The notes under the pieces are model-generated. The model worked only from the letters and a program-made list of their open reading frames with translations, was not told the DNA's origin and searched no databases. A stretch of 64,000 nucleotides of DNA from Calliopum simillimum (lineage: Eukaryota; Arthropoda; Insecta; Diptera; Lauxaniidae): assembly GCA_951812925.1 (NCBI GenBank), contig OX638372.1, positions 51,513,028 through 51,577,027 of the forward strand. The letters run 5' to 3'. Numbering within the stretch: position 1 is the stretch's first letter; every line of letters begins with the position of its first letter. This document shows, in pieces, positions 23,326 to 34,261 of this stretch. The position numbers and the translations under genes were made by a program.

Positions 23326-24934
23326 ATGCAGCATCCAGGGCAGCGTTGCCAACTGCATTGGCTGCTGCTGGCGGCGGCAACATTAAGCAACATCTTTCTT
23401 TTAGCCAACTTCGTTGTTGTTGATGCCGCATCTAACTCGAATTCCAATGATCCCTGCTACTATGATGGCAAGCCACGCAAATGTGTTCCCAGTTTTGTTA
23501 ATGCCGCCTATGGCAATCCAGTGCAGGCTTCAAGCACTTGCGGTGCACAACTACCGGAACGTTTTTGTGAATTGAATCGCGATGGCAGTGTTAGTGAATG
23601 TCGTGTTTGTGATGCTTCACGTGCTGATTTGCGTTTTCCCGCCAGTGCGCTGACGGATCTGAATAATCCAAATAATGTTACATGTTGGCGCTCAGCCAGT
23701 GTGCCAGTGCCCCTCGATTTGGATACTGCACCACCGGATAATGTAACGCTTACGCTTTCGCTAGGCAAAAAGTACGAACTGACTTATATAAGTCTCTCGT
23801 TCTGCCCAAAATCGCCACGTCCAGACTCCATGGCCATTTATAAGTCATCAGATTTTGGACAAACTTGGCAACCATTTCAATTCTACAGCTCACTATGTCA
23901 AAAATTCTATGGACGTCCGGATCGCGCTAAGATAAGCAAATTTAATGAACAGGAGGCACGTTGTATTGACTCACATCGTGATGGCACCACACAACGCTTT
24001 GCCTTCAATACACTTGAGGGACGTCCATCGGCCAACGATCTGGATGCTTCACTGGTGCTGCAAGATTGGGTTACTGCCACCGATATACGCGTTGTGTTCC
24101 ATCGTTTGGAAATGCCGCGTGAATTAATCTCAGTCAGCGTAAATGAAGCTACAAAACCAGATGCCAATCGCTTTAGCGATGAAATGGGCAGCAGTCCAGA
24201 AGACTATGATTACAATTTGCATGACAATGACAGCGTTTATGACGATTTGCCAGATGACGATGATTACGAAGAATCCAAGAAACATCTCGAATTGGACGAT
24301 GACTTGGATTTACTAGAGTATACAAATGATGAGTCAGCAAAGGATGCTGTTGGCGGTTTATTTGAAAAGCGCACTAAACAGAAACCTCTAAGTCGTGCCT
24401 ATGAAAAACGTCTAGCAAGCAGCGGCGCCAACAGTAAATTGAATACCCCTACCATGAGTAGTAGTGCTACTGTAATGTTCAAATCACTACCACCAACATC
24501 ACAAGTGGAACTTTTGGCGGGCGCAGTTGTTGGTAAGCCAACACCCAAAACAGAAGCTGACTCAACAAAGTCGGTGCTTTCCATATCGCAACACTATGCT
24601 GTCTCCGATTTTGCTGTCGGTGGTCGCTGTAAATGTAATGGCCATGCCTCTGAATGTGTAGCCACCACGAATAGCAACGATGCCAACAATGGCTATGGTG
24701 GAGATAGTGGCGATGACAATGGTGACGACGATGGCATGGGAATGGGCACAAAACGTAATAGCGCTTTGAGTGGTGGTGGTACCGGTAGCAGCAGCAGGTT
24801 CGACACAGCAAAGTTGACGATGACATGTGCTTGCAAGCACAATACAGCCGGTCCGGAATGTGAACGCTGTAAACCCTTTTACTTCGATCGACCATGGGGA
24901 CGTGCAACAGACACCGATGCCAATGAATGCAAAA
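23326..24934 (+). CDS. NetB: Netrin, first coding exon (signal peptide, laminin N-terminal domain, first LE domain)
   Basis: Netrins are secreted axon-guidance ligands that bind Frazzled/DCC and Unc-5 receptors at the nervous-system midline and on muscles. Residues 12-33 form a hydrophobic signal peptide. The laminin N-terminal domain starts near DPCYYDGKPRKCVPSFVNAA (42) and includes ASSTCG (69-73), FCPKSPRPDSMAIYKSSDFG (159-178) and DIRVVFHRLEMP (253-264). It resumes at HYAVSDFAVGGRCKCNGH after a roughly 150-residue acidic, serine-rich insertion (about 265-422). The first laminin-EGF domain has all eight cysteines (435, 437, 444, 501, 503, 512, 515, 535), with a second acidic glycine-rich insertion (about 448-492). 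Possible N-glycosylation sites are N117 and N139. The exon ends after GAATGCAAAA in phase 1 at GTAAGT; the open frame runs on to a stop at 25005 only by reading intron. LE2, LE3 and the C-terminal NTR domain must lie beyond the window. Netrin identity is firm. The NetB symbol rests on my recollection that Drosophila NetB carries such insertions. Confidence 0.96.
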
Positions 24935-24940
24935 GTAAGT
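24935..24940 (+). promoter_or_regulatory. Splice donor of the netrin exon
   Basis: GTAAGT is a perfect 5' splice site. It falls right after the eighth LE1 cysteine plus one lysine, where netrins continue into LE2. Downstream codons (SKYKEIKNETTG) do not look like netrin. Confidence 0.93.
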
Positions 24941-26318
24941 ACAAAGAGATAAAAAACGAAACAACTGGAAAATATTTTTGGTCTTTCTTTCGGGTTACGG
25001 TATGAATGTTTTTGTTTCTGTTTTTTCGTTTGGTTCTTTTCCATATGAGTGAAGTGCCGATGAAGCATATGTGGACGGACGGTTGATTTGATAGTGCCAC
25101 GTTAGTTGGCCACAACAAAGTGTCCTTTTTCGTATGCATGAGAATTGAGATTTCGAAAAATTTATGTGTTGCAAAAACGACAGATTGTGTTTTTCTACGG
25201 CAGCTTGATAGGATGGGGTGCCAACGATGAGTTGATGAAATTTTGTTTTGTTTTCTTTGGTGGTTTTTACTTCAGAAAGTTAATAGACTTTTAGTAGATA
25301 CGAGTTGGTAAGCAGTTTTTACTTGTATTTTATACCAACACGTTTGCCTTGCCAGCTGGCTGTGTGATAGGAATACTTTAATGCAAATTTTGCTTGATGT
25401 TAAAAGATTATTAAGTTAAAGAGAAATGAAAAGAAGAAAGTTATTAAGTTTTTCAAATTTAAGATGCAGACTGGTGGAACTTTTTTCGGTTTTTTATAGT
25501 TTTAAACTGAAATGTTTTGTGGAAATTCTTACCCTTATAGGCAAATCGGAGACATTCTCATGGAACCATCTTATGAAGTTTGTTGTCAAGTCTTTAAATT
25601 AAATTAAAAAGACGGTAGAGTATTCTTATAGTCTAGAAAATGTTGAGAGAAATCAAAGTTATAGCAAAAAATTTTTTATAATTACAATTCATCTTCTAGA
25701 TTTTATCGACTTCGAGCTTCATTGAATATATTCTAATTTAAATATTCTCCTCTAGGTTTCCTATTTTACTTCTTTTTCCATAAACTTCAAGTGTAGATAA
25801 AAGCCACTAAAAAATTGCCTTAGAAGTTAGCATGTTTACTAAATTACTGGCTTATCCACTATGTGTCTTAAAGTCATAACCCAGATTTCTCAAAAAAAAA
25901 AAAAAAAAATTGTGTTTATTTTTCGTACGATTCTCTCATTAAAAGAGTGTGGTTTTCAAAGTTATCTCAGTAAAATTTAAAAATGCAATCAGAATACGTG
26001 TAATGTGACCAATAACAATTGTAAATTTTTGTAAAATGAAGGCATTATGACTTGTGACTTGTTCAAATATATTTTTACGAAACTTATTTCCTAAATTATC
26101 ATTTTCAGTTTTTATAAACTCGACCACGCGATTGTGATGCTATCAAAATTTTATAATAGTTAGTGCGCACACCTTTGAAGCATCTTTATTTTAATTTTCT
26201 TTTATTAAAATCTAACAATGAATAGTTTTTACTTTAGTATAAACTGTTGTTGCCATTTACTAAAACAAAGAACACTTTAAACTGACAGCAATAACTGTTT
26301 TCCTTTACTCAGCGTTTA
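24940..26318. other. Intron start, no recognised element
   Basis: AT-rich sequence without recognisable repeats or coding motifs. Open frames of up to 168 codons on the minus strand between 24479 and 25139 are shadows of the netrin exon or chance. Confidence 0.5.
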
Positions 26319-26326
26319 TCCACGAC

Positions 26327-26482
26327 CAGGGTCGTATTTATGAGTGGTGCTCAAGGGCTCTGGCCGCCTCCGAAATTTTCTAATTACCTTGCAAAAAGAC
26401 GTATGAGTAACATTTATTTCGTAATTTTGAACAAAATAGCTTGTCCAGTAACTCCCGAAATATAATACTATCTACGCCCCTG
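26327..26482. mobile_element. hAT-like MITE, 156 bp
   Basis: The left end CAGGGTCGTA-TTA and the reverse complement of the right end CAGGGGCGTAGATAG form terminal repeats of hAT type. The 8-bp flanks TCCACGAC (26319-26326) and TCCACCGC (26483-26490) agree at six of eight positions, as expected for an aged 8-bp target duplication. There is no coding capacity. A related copy begins at 63493. Confidence 0.75.
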
Positions 26483-27155
26483 TCCACCGCTTCTGGTATA
26501 ATTGAAATATTTATGCGTCTTTTTCACACTTCTTCTTTTAAACAGCTATGGCTTGCAGTTCTGTTTGTTTATTTCTGTACGGCACTCTGGGGTTTGGATT
26601 CATACATGTTTTTGCAAAATATAGAAGGAGTGTTCCTTTGACAATGATATTTCACATGTTTAATTAATTATAGCTAGTTAAAAATGTCCCAAAAATAAGC
26701 ATGATAGGGTAAACCTGGGAGATATGGCATCTTTTTTGTTGAGCTTATATTCTTTGATTAATTTAAAACAAAAAAACAGTACTTCAACTAAATTAGAATA
26801 TATTGCAGACCTATTTTTTTTAATTTTTAAAAAATGCGAGACTATGGGTGATACGGCACCATTTTATGGGTGATTTGACACCCTAGGTGGCTTTTAAGTT
26901 TTTGTTGCCAGAATTGTTGCATGTTTTCGTATAAGATGCATATGTTTTAAGTGATCAAATACTGCACATTACGCATTGGATCCAATCATCTTGTTTAATG
27001 GTTTGTGCATAGTCTTCTCCTCATCTAACGGAGATTCATCTTGAAATAAAATATTTTCTTCACCTTCATCGGAAGAAACATAACTATTGACCACCTTATG
27101 TTGTTCTTTGGAACCACCATACGTTACATTGGTTGTGTTTCCGCTTCAAGTTTTT

Positions 27156-27162
27156 CTGCTGG
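27156..27162. repeat. Direct repeat CTGCTGG flanking the foldback, left
   Basis: The same 7 bp occurs at 28685-28691. Including one mismatch (T/C) before it, the repeat is 8 bp. It abuts both ends of the inverted-repeat element and is a likely target duplication. Confidence 0.6.
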
Positions 27163-28683
27163 CTGTGATCATCTCACTTTTGTCGAAATTTGCAGATGGG
27201 TTCTCAGATTTTTATAAAAATTCACAGAGATGTTCTAAGTGCTTAGCATGGAGACCTCTCATTATTAGTTTTGCGAAAAAAATTCTTTTTTCCAAGTTAT
27301 GGACATGGAACTTCAGAGTGTCCAAGTGGTGTTTTTGCGAAAAATCGATGCAATTTTTTTTTCTAAGTCCCGCCATTTTGTCAAAAATAAAATTTTTTAA
27401 TTTTTGTTTTCGGATTCTTATAGCATTTTAAACGTTTATTTAATTTTCATTTTTAAATTTGGAAAATTTTGAAAATTTACTAAATGGCGGTCATTTTTTG
27501 AAAAATCTTAAAAGTTAATTATCTCAAAATAATATCTTTTTTATTTTTTTATTTTTTTTTTACAAAAAGGTGAATAAAATATAAACATTTTGTAGAAGAC
27601 TTGTTTTGCGCTAAATGGCTGTGAGAGCCACAGGAAATTTTTTTCCAAAAAGTCACGTGACATTTTTTTCACTTTATTTTGTGCTGTCATTTACACCCAC
27701 TAGGTGGCCAAAAAAAAAAAATTCAAAATGCACATATATAACTTCCATTGCTTAGAAAATACAAGCTATACTAAAAAAACCTATATTTCCTATATGAATC
27801 AAAAAAGTAAGTATTGACGAAATGATGGCCATGTTTTGAAAAATCTTAGAAATCAATTTCCAAAAAAAATTTTTTTATATTTTATATTTTTTACTTAATT
27901 CTTTTGAAAACGAATGTTTATCATCAACTTTCAAAAGATTTCCTTAAAAACAATTTTAAGGAAAAAAAAAATTTTTTTTTCGGAAAATTGATTTTTAAGA
28001 TTTTTTAAAACATGGCCACCATTTCGTCAATACTTTTTTTTTTGATTCAGATAGGAAATATAGGTTTTTTCAGTATAGCTTGTATTTTCTAAGCAATGGA
28101 AGTTATATATGTGCATTTTGAAATTTTTTTTTTTGGCCACCTAGTGGGTGTAAATGACAGCACAAAATAAAGTGAAAAAAAATGTCACGAGACTTTTTGG
28201 AAAAAAATTTCCTGTGGCTCTCATAGCCATTTAGCGCAAAACAAGTCTTCTACAAAATGTTTATATTTTATTCACCTTTTTGTAAAAAAAAAAATAAAAA
28301 AATAAAGAAGATATTATTTTGAGATAATCAACTTTTAAGATTTTTCAAAATATTACCGCCATTTAGTAAATTTTCAAAATTTTCCAAATTTAAAAATGAA
28401 AATTAAATAAACGTTTAAAATGCTATAAGAATCCGAAAACAAAAATCAAAAAATTTTATTTTTGACAAAATGGCGGGACTTAGAAAAAAAAATTGCATCG
28501 ATTTTTCGCAAAAACACCACTTGGACACTCTGAAGTTCCATGTCCATAACTTGGAAAAAATAATTTTTTTCGCAAAACTAATAATGAGAGGTCTCCATGC
28601 TAAGCACTTAGAACATCTCTGTGAATTTTTATAAAAATCAGAGAACTCAACTGCAAATTTCGACAAAAGTGAGATGATCACAG
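27163..28683. mobile_element. 1.5-kb foldback element with about 720-bp nearly identical arms
   Basis: The left arm 27163-27880 is reverse-complementary to 27966-28683 with only scattered differences; the spacer is about 85 bp. The ends begin CTGTGATCATCTCAC. Mirror-image open frames (27087-27431 plus, 28415-28696 minus) arise from the two arms and are not genes: they are phenylalanine/lysine-rich and have no domain. No transposase is encoded. The 7-8-bp direct repeat at the borders suggests hAT- or P-like mobilisation, but the termini do not match a family I know. A related single arm lies at 21.26-21.6 kb. Confidence 0.88.
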
Positions 28684-28975
28684 CCTGCTGGAACAAATAA
28701 TTAGAACTCTTGCCGTTTATTTTCTTTTCTTCAGCGGCGTGATATCACTAAACACCATTCCTGCGGTGTGTTACTTGTATTCAAAGTTTTCGCAAATTTT
28801 TCTAAAATATTGAGGAAAACCTCAAATTAATCAATTTAAAATGAACTGAAGGTCCTACCTGACTAAAATTCTGAAATTCTGGAGTAACTGTAAGTTCAAG
28901 TGCTTCATATTTTTAATTCCAAATATCTTATAACATTCAAAAGCAGAAATGCTACCAGAATCATATCACCCGAAG

Positions 28976-29099
28976 TAATGGGGTGCCATATCTCCCTTTC
29001 GGTATATACCGAGTAAAAATGCCACGAAACGTAGTAGTAATGGGGTCCCATATCTCCCTTTCGGTATATACCGAGTAAAAATGTCACGAAACGTATAAA
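28976..29099. repeat. 62-bp tandem duplication
   Basis: Two adjacent units (28976-29037, 29038-29099) start TAATGGGGT-CCATATCTCCC. They contain the palindrome CGGTATATACCG and end CACGAAACGTA, with few differences. They lie within the pogo-like remnant. Confidence 0.9.
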
Positions 29100-29388
29100 A
29101 ATGTTCACTCGCGCTTGTATTCATCCAAAAACAAAATCACATTCAATTCTGTTTGTTTTGATAAATGTACCATAAAGCTGCATCAAATACTCACCGCTCT
29201 GCTGATTCTCAAAGTATATGAAAAACAAAAGTCAGTCGTTTATGTTTCCAAAATTTTCGTAAAAATCCCAATCATCCCATTATTGCAAATACTGCTAAAC
29301 AATAACTCAACACGAAGTCTCTCTCGCAGTTGAATTAAACTGTGTCCATATTTCAATGCTATGAAAGCTGCAAGTATGGAAATTGAAA

Positions 29389-29480
29389 GGGGTGCCATAT
29401 CACCCAGGGGTTCCATATTACCCGAGGGTGCCATACTTCCCAGGGGTGCCATATCACCCAGTGGTGCCATATCTCCAGGG
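29389..29480. repeat. 18-bp minisatellite GGTGCCATATCACCCAGG-like
   Basis: Five imperfect head-to-tail units vary the terminal-repeat sequence of the enclosing element (GGTGCCATAT-ACCC). Single units also occur near its left end (26716, 26846, 26868). Sub-terminal copies of this type are often transposase-binding sites. Confidence 0.8.
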
Positions 29481-29489
29481 CTTACCCTA

Positions 29490-32200
29490 CGTTAGCGGAC
29501 ACGTGTGTCTCCCAATGAACTATAATATTTAACACTAAAGGTATGCAACACATTATTTTCGTATACAATTACTAACACTGCAAACTCGCATTGAATATCA
29601 CAAGAACGTTTTCTCAATTGGCTCAAATATGTCGAACATTTTTTGATTTTAATTGAAAGAATGGATTCTCACCTTTCATTTGTTTATAGTTAAGTAGAAG
29701 GCGTAGCTAGACGTTTGAAGCTAACTTAGTAATTTTCCAAGGAAAATTGTAAACGCTGCTTTCATTACGCCATTTTAATTAACGCATATCTTTTTAACCA
29801 TTTATGCAATCAAAATGATTTTATATTGATTTAAATTAATTAAAAAATAACACTGAGCAGCATCGTACACCAATTCATCTCTCAGACTTGAAAAGTCGTA
29901 TTTTTCTCTCTAGCTTTCACTCTCAACTTTAATTTTACATTAGTGTCACAACAACAGCACAACTGGATTTCACCACTAGAGTTTGACTCTATATGGGCTC
30001 ACTTGTTTTGCTCAAAGCATTTCGTGGTATATTCTTGTAACATTCTCAACACTTCTCAATATTTCCTTTTACGGTTTCTCATTCCTTTTTAAAAAAAGTG
30101 GGGGCCATAAAAATTATTCTTGTTACTGCATTATTTTGCAAAGCAAACTCATTGCAGTGAGCATGCATGTCGGTATTCACAAGTAATTACATATTTTAAG
30201 CTTACGGTTAATGTCCAATTGGTCCTGATCTACAAAGTGTCCACTGAATAAACAATTGTTCAGACAAAAAATATGCCCAGATGGTACAATATAAAACTTA
30301 ATTTATTACGACAAATTAAAATAAATCTCTTTTAATGAAGTAATTTGAACACATATGTACATAATTCATTCGAATACCCGCCCACACACTGTTAGACGGA
30401 CGCATTTTTTTCATTTAACCCACAATGGTCACATAAATTTGACAACTATAAATTTATATGCTATTAACTTTCGCACAAATTGCACAGACTCATACACGAC
30501 GACATTAGCAAAATTAATCAATAAAAACCAAGTGAAAAGGAAATTTTTTTTTACATTTCACAGTCTGGACTGCCTGTCTTCCTTTGGTTGAACCCACACA
30601 GGCGACCTCTAAACATTTAAACAGCATGTTATCATTATAATCGGCATATATTTAGCAGAAGCAGCAGTGGCAGTGATGAAGGTCACAAGCGAAACCTTGG
30701 GGAAAGCCTATTGTAAAACAAGGAACCCTACTGGGCTACACAACAGGCAGGCCAGGCATCCTCTCCCTCAAGATACGGAATACAGCGAGTAGCATTATGA
30801 AATACACAGTGTGCGCGCATATATCCCCAATAAAATTCAGTGAATTCCTACTTTTTCCCCATTTGGTCCTTGTGAAAACAGGAAATAATTTTGCTGTAAA
30901 TAAAGCAACAAATACCAATTTTTTCTTCATTTTTACACAATTTTTATGCTTTCTTTGTATTTGTTTTTTCTTTCCGACTCACTCTCTTTCTCTCTAGAAT
31001 GCCTTCGTCAAAATGTAATTTTTTATAGTCGTCGTATCAACGCGTTCAGTTGAGTTCAGTGTTGAACATAACTGAAGTCTATTGGGAAATACCCTGAGTT
31101 CCATATGCATTCTCTCCTTCCGTACCGACTGTCTATGGCAAAGATAACAAAATACCAAAAAAACAACAACAGCAACAAAAAAGTGGGAAAAATATTTATT
31201 GTGGGCGAAATTCCATGCGACAGTTTATGTTTGGGTTTGGTTTGGTTTTTTGCGCTTATAGTTATTCTTTTACGTTATGTCTTATCCTGCCCAACGCTGA
31301 AGATTTATGCTACAACTGGGCGCTTGAATTTGCTTGAGAGTAGGTACATCGTATATTCCAACATTCATCTATTGGGGTGTGCTCTGGCAGGACTTTATTT
31401 CATTTTATATTTTGTTGTGTGTTTTATATTTTTTTTTTGTTGCATTCTTTCATTCGTTTTAGTGTCTCTTCTCTATTAACATTTTTCAACATTTATTGCT
31501 TTTGCGACACATTTCCACAGGACACTGCTACTGCTCTTGAACAGTGGATTGGTTAGCTAAAAATGTCAGTTAATTTCCATTTCATTGCATAGAAGATAGC
31601 AATGTTCCATGTTGTTCCGATTCGTGGCAATTTTTGTGTCATTTGGCGCAATAATTTAAGTATTTACATGATCTTCCCCTGCTTTTGTCTGCCTGGGCAA
31701 TTTTGCTGGGGTTTTTTCTATTCATATGCCCTATCCTTTCTTGCTTAAGGCTTTCCAAAAAAACTCAGTAAAGATACTAAATGATTGAAGTTTGCGGTTC
31801 TGGATCACGCCACATATCCTAATTCTTGATATTCTCAATCACGAATGTTTACATATTTACTAGAATCACCCAATGGTCAAAATTTGACCACAAAAGTATT
31901 AAATATTGTAATTTTTTTACTTTTTGGACAGTTTAAGTACTTTTTTGTTATTTGGTAAAAAATAGAAAACCTCATTTATCATCCCTGATACAATGACAAA
32001 TGTAAAACGAAAAGAAAACAAAAAACATGAAGTCGTTGTTAATATTGAAAAATTTGCATTTAATTTTACCTGCCTTATTGGCAAAATATTAAAATAATTT
32101 TAACTTTGTGCATACTTACACACAAGTACCTTTCTAATGGTGTATAATTCAAAGTCTAACATATTGTGGTAAAAAAGGTAGGACAAATTTTTGTCTCGCG
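29490..32200. other. AT-rich intronic DNA
   Basis: No recognised element or exon. The 124-codon frame at 31105-31479 is hydrophobic and phenylalanine-rich, crosses CAA and poly-T tracts and shows no domain. I do not call it a gene. Confidence 0.5.
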
Positions 32201-32269
32201 TGTTTATTTATAGATGTGCCAAATAAATACATAAATTTGCATATATATGTAGCAAATGTCATTGCTATA

Positions 32270-33135
32270 CGTCAAATAGGTTCTGAGATGATTCAAATTT
32301 TGCTTTTTAAGGTCATGGCACCACCCATTTTTTAATGCGTTTCATTAGGTTTGATACTTTTTACATATGCTCGAATTTTCGTCAAAACAGTTTCTGAGAT
32401 ATTTGAATTTTGTTTTCTGGAAAGTGGTACCGCCCATTTTTCTAATGCGGATCATTTGACATACATCATTTGATATACATCAATTTCTTTCTGAGATAAT
32501 TTGAACTTGGTTTTTTGATGGCTTGGCACCACTGATTTTTCTAATGGATATCATTTGACTTGATGCCTTTTATATATGTGCCAAATGTCATCCCTATGCG
32601 TCAAACAGTTTCTGAGATATGTTGAATACGTTATTTTTTAGAAGCTTAGCACAGCGCATTTATTTGGCTAGGTGCCTTTTACATACATATATATTGAATT
32701 TCATTTCTATTCGTTAAACATTTTCTGAGGTATGTAATTTGAATTTTGTTTTTTAGGGTCGTGGCACCGGCTTTTTTCGAATTAATGTTATTTGGATTGA
32801 TGCCTTTTACATATGCAACAAATTTCCTTGCTATGCGTCAAATAGAATCTGAGATAATTCGAATCTCTTTTCTTAAGGGCGTGACACCGCCTATTTTTCT
32901 ATTGAGTGGCACTGGTCTGGGTACCTTCTATATACGAACCAAACGTCAATGCTGCAAAACTGTTTCTGATATAATTTGAATATTGTATTTTTAGAGCGTG
33001 GCATTAACCATTTTTCTAATGGGTGGCCCATCTTTCTAGCACTAAGCCTTTCTCTCATATATACTGATCTATTGTAAAAATTTCATTGAAATCGGTCCAG
33101 TGGTTTTCGAGTCCATAAAAAACGAACATACAAAT
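32270..33135. repeat. Divergent tandem array, about seven units of ~115 bp
   Basis: Each unit runs TTTCTGAGATA-TTTGAA, then GGGCGTGGCACC-CCC-TTTTTCTAATG, then TTTGATGCCTTTTACATATG, then AAATTTCATTGCTATGCGTC-AACAG. Units start near 32281, 32391, 32485, 32610, 32722, 32850 and 32963. The array closes with ATTGAAATCGGTCCAGTGGT, TTCGAGT, a poly-T run and TATAAAAT, a tail seen in dispersed repeats of many flies. Confidence 0.85.
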
Positions 33136-34259
33136 TTTTTTTTTTTATAAAATATTCCCAAAATTTTATTTGCTGCTTTGTTCACTTTTGCATACTGTGC
33201 GAATGAGCTCTTCTTTAGAAGAGGGTGTGATGCGCGCTTGTCCTTAGAGAAAAAAAAAAAAAAAACTCAACCTTCCCTGCCACCACCAACTTGCCTCATA
33301 TTCCTGTTACTACTACTGTTGTTTTTGTTGCTGCTGTATTATTGTCCGCCATACCTCTACTCATTTCCAATTCATTGGTCTCGCACATTCTCGCATTAAT
33401 ATTTAGATTTGCTTTATTCACAAGCGATTTGTTTTCCAACGATTTACCACCATAATAATCATCATCATCATCGGCATCATCATTCCAACAATTGAACTCG
33501 TTTGATGCTTATTTGAGACATCTGTTGGACTTCTAATACGAACTGACTGACTGACTAGTTGGCTGACTGCCTTACTGCATGCAGTTCAATTTTAATATCA
33601 ATCTTCTCTAATTGCACTCTTATCTCTATGTGTGGTTAACGAGGGTGTACTGTACGGCATTGCATTGTCATTTGCTCGATCTCACATGTGTGCATTTCAC
33701 ATTCATCGTTGTGTTGTTTGAATTTGCAAGTGGAATTAATCGAATCGAATTGAAGCGCATTGCATTGATTGTCCTTCGCGTCATTCCCCCTGAAGTGTTG
33801 CTTTTTGGCTAATTGAGTTTTGTGTTGGATATTTGTTTTTAAGGTTTTACAATCAGTTTATCAAGGGAGTGCCATCATCGTTAAAGATTGATTTCTCAAC
33901 TGAAATTATTTTATTGTTGTTCTTTTTTGCGGAGGAGTCGCAAATTCGAACAGCTGCAGATTTGGTGAAAATTGTTGATGATTTATTGATGGATTTCAAT
34001 GACTAAGCGTTGAATTTTTCCTATGTTTGAGGATGACGTTGTGCACCACATTGGCTTCAATATTACTTTGCATAAAAGCACTTAATTTCGAAGCTCAGTT
34101 TTCTGTTTTTGTTTAATAGCCATTGCATTGTGCATTGTGCTAACTTTTAGAGTAAATTGAACTTTCTTTGGGCAATGTGTCGAGCTCAAGTTAATCTTCT
34201 GTCAAAGAGGTTATGTAAATACTAAGCATCTTGTTTCTATGGAACTGTTTGGTTGTTAT
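33136..34259. other. Intronic DNA, no element recognised
   Basis: Contains poly-A, TTG and ATC trinucleotide tracts (around 33250, 33305-33340, 33455-33480). No coding pattern. Confidence 0.5.
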
Positions 34260-34261
34260 TA

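Larger units (their letters stand above)
26705..29489 (-). mobile_element. pogo/Tc1-like transposon remnant, split by a nested foldback
   Basis: The ends are terminal inverted repeats: TAGGGTAA, then GGGAGATATGGCA on the left, against TAGGGTAA, then TGGAGATATGGCA on the right, with TA at each border. Removing the nested element (27163-28683) leaves about 1.25 kb, a normal Tc1/mariner-superfamily size. Minus-strand coding traces remain. One has an acidic tail (SSDEGEENILFQDESPLDEE, about 27030-27090), a possible transposase C-terminus. A nearby frame reads DDWIQCVMC (about 26967-26989), like the zinc-binding tail of some pogo-type transposases. Another trace, DITPLKKRK, is near 28730. Stops and frame breaks are frequent. 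The right side holds tandem units described separately. The pogo assignment is inference from these traces. Confidence 0.6.

Noticed and set aside
22956..23358. Short minus-strand frames upstream of netrin
   Set aside because: Overlap the likely netrin 5' leader and start, with no domain.
24935..25005. Extension of the netrin frame to a 559-residue product
   Set aside because: Residues after 536 do not match netrin and begin exactly at a consensus splice donor.
24479..25139. Minus-strand open frames of 86-168 codons opposite the netrin exon
   Set aside because: Antisense shadows of a clear coding exon with strong netrin motifs on the + strand.
27087..28696. Two similar ~93-114 codon products on opposite strands
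   Set aside because: They come from the two arms of one inverted repeat; composition is low-complexity and no domain is seen.
31105..31479. 124-codon + strand hydrophobic frame
   Set aside because: Spans CAA and poly-T tracts; hydrophobicity is explained by T-rich sequence, with no supporting context.
32270..33020. CRISPR-like regular repeats
   Set aside because: The units are long, diverged and contiguous without unique spacers, in a eukaryotic genome.
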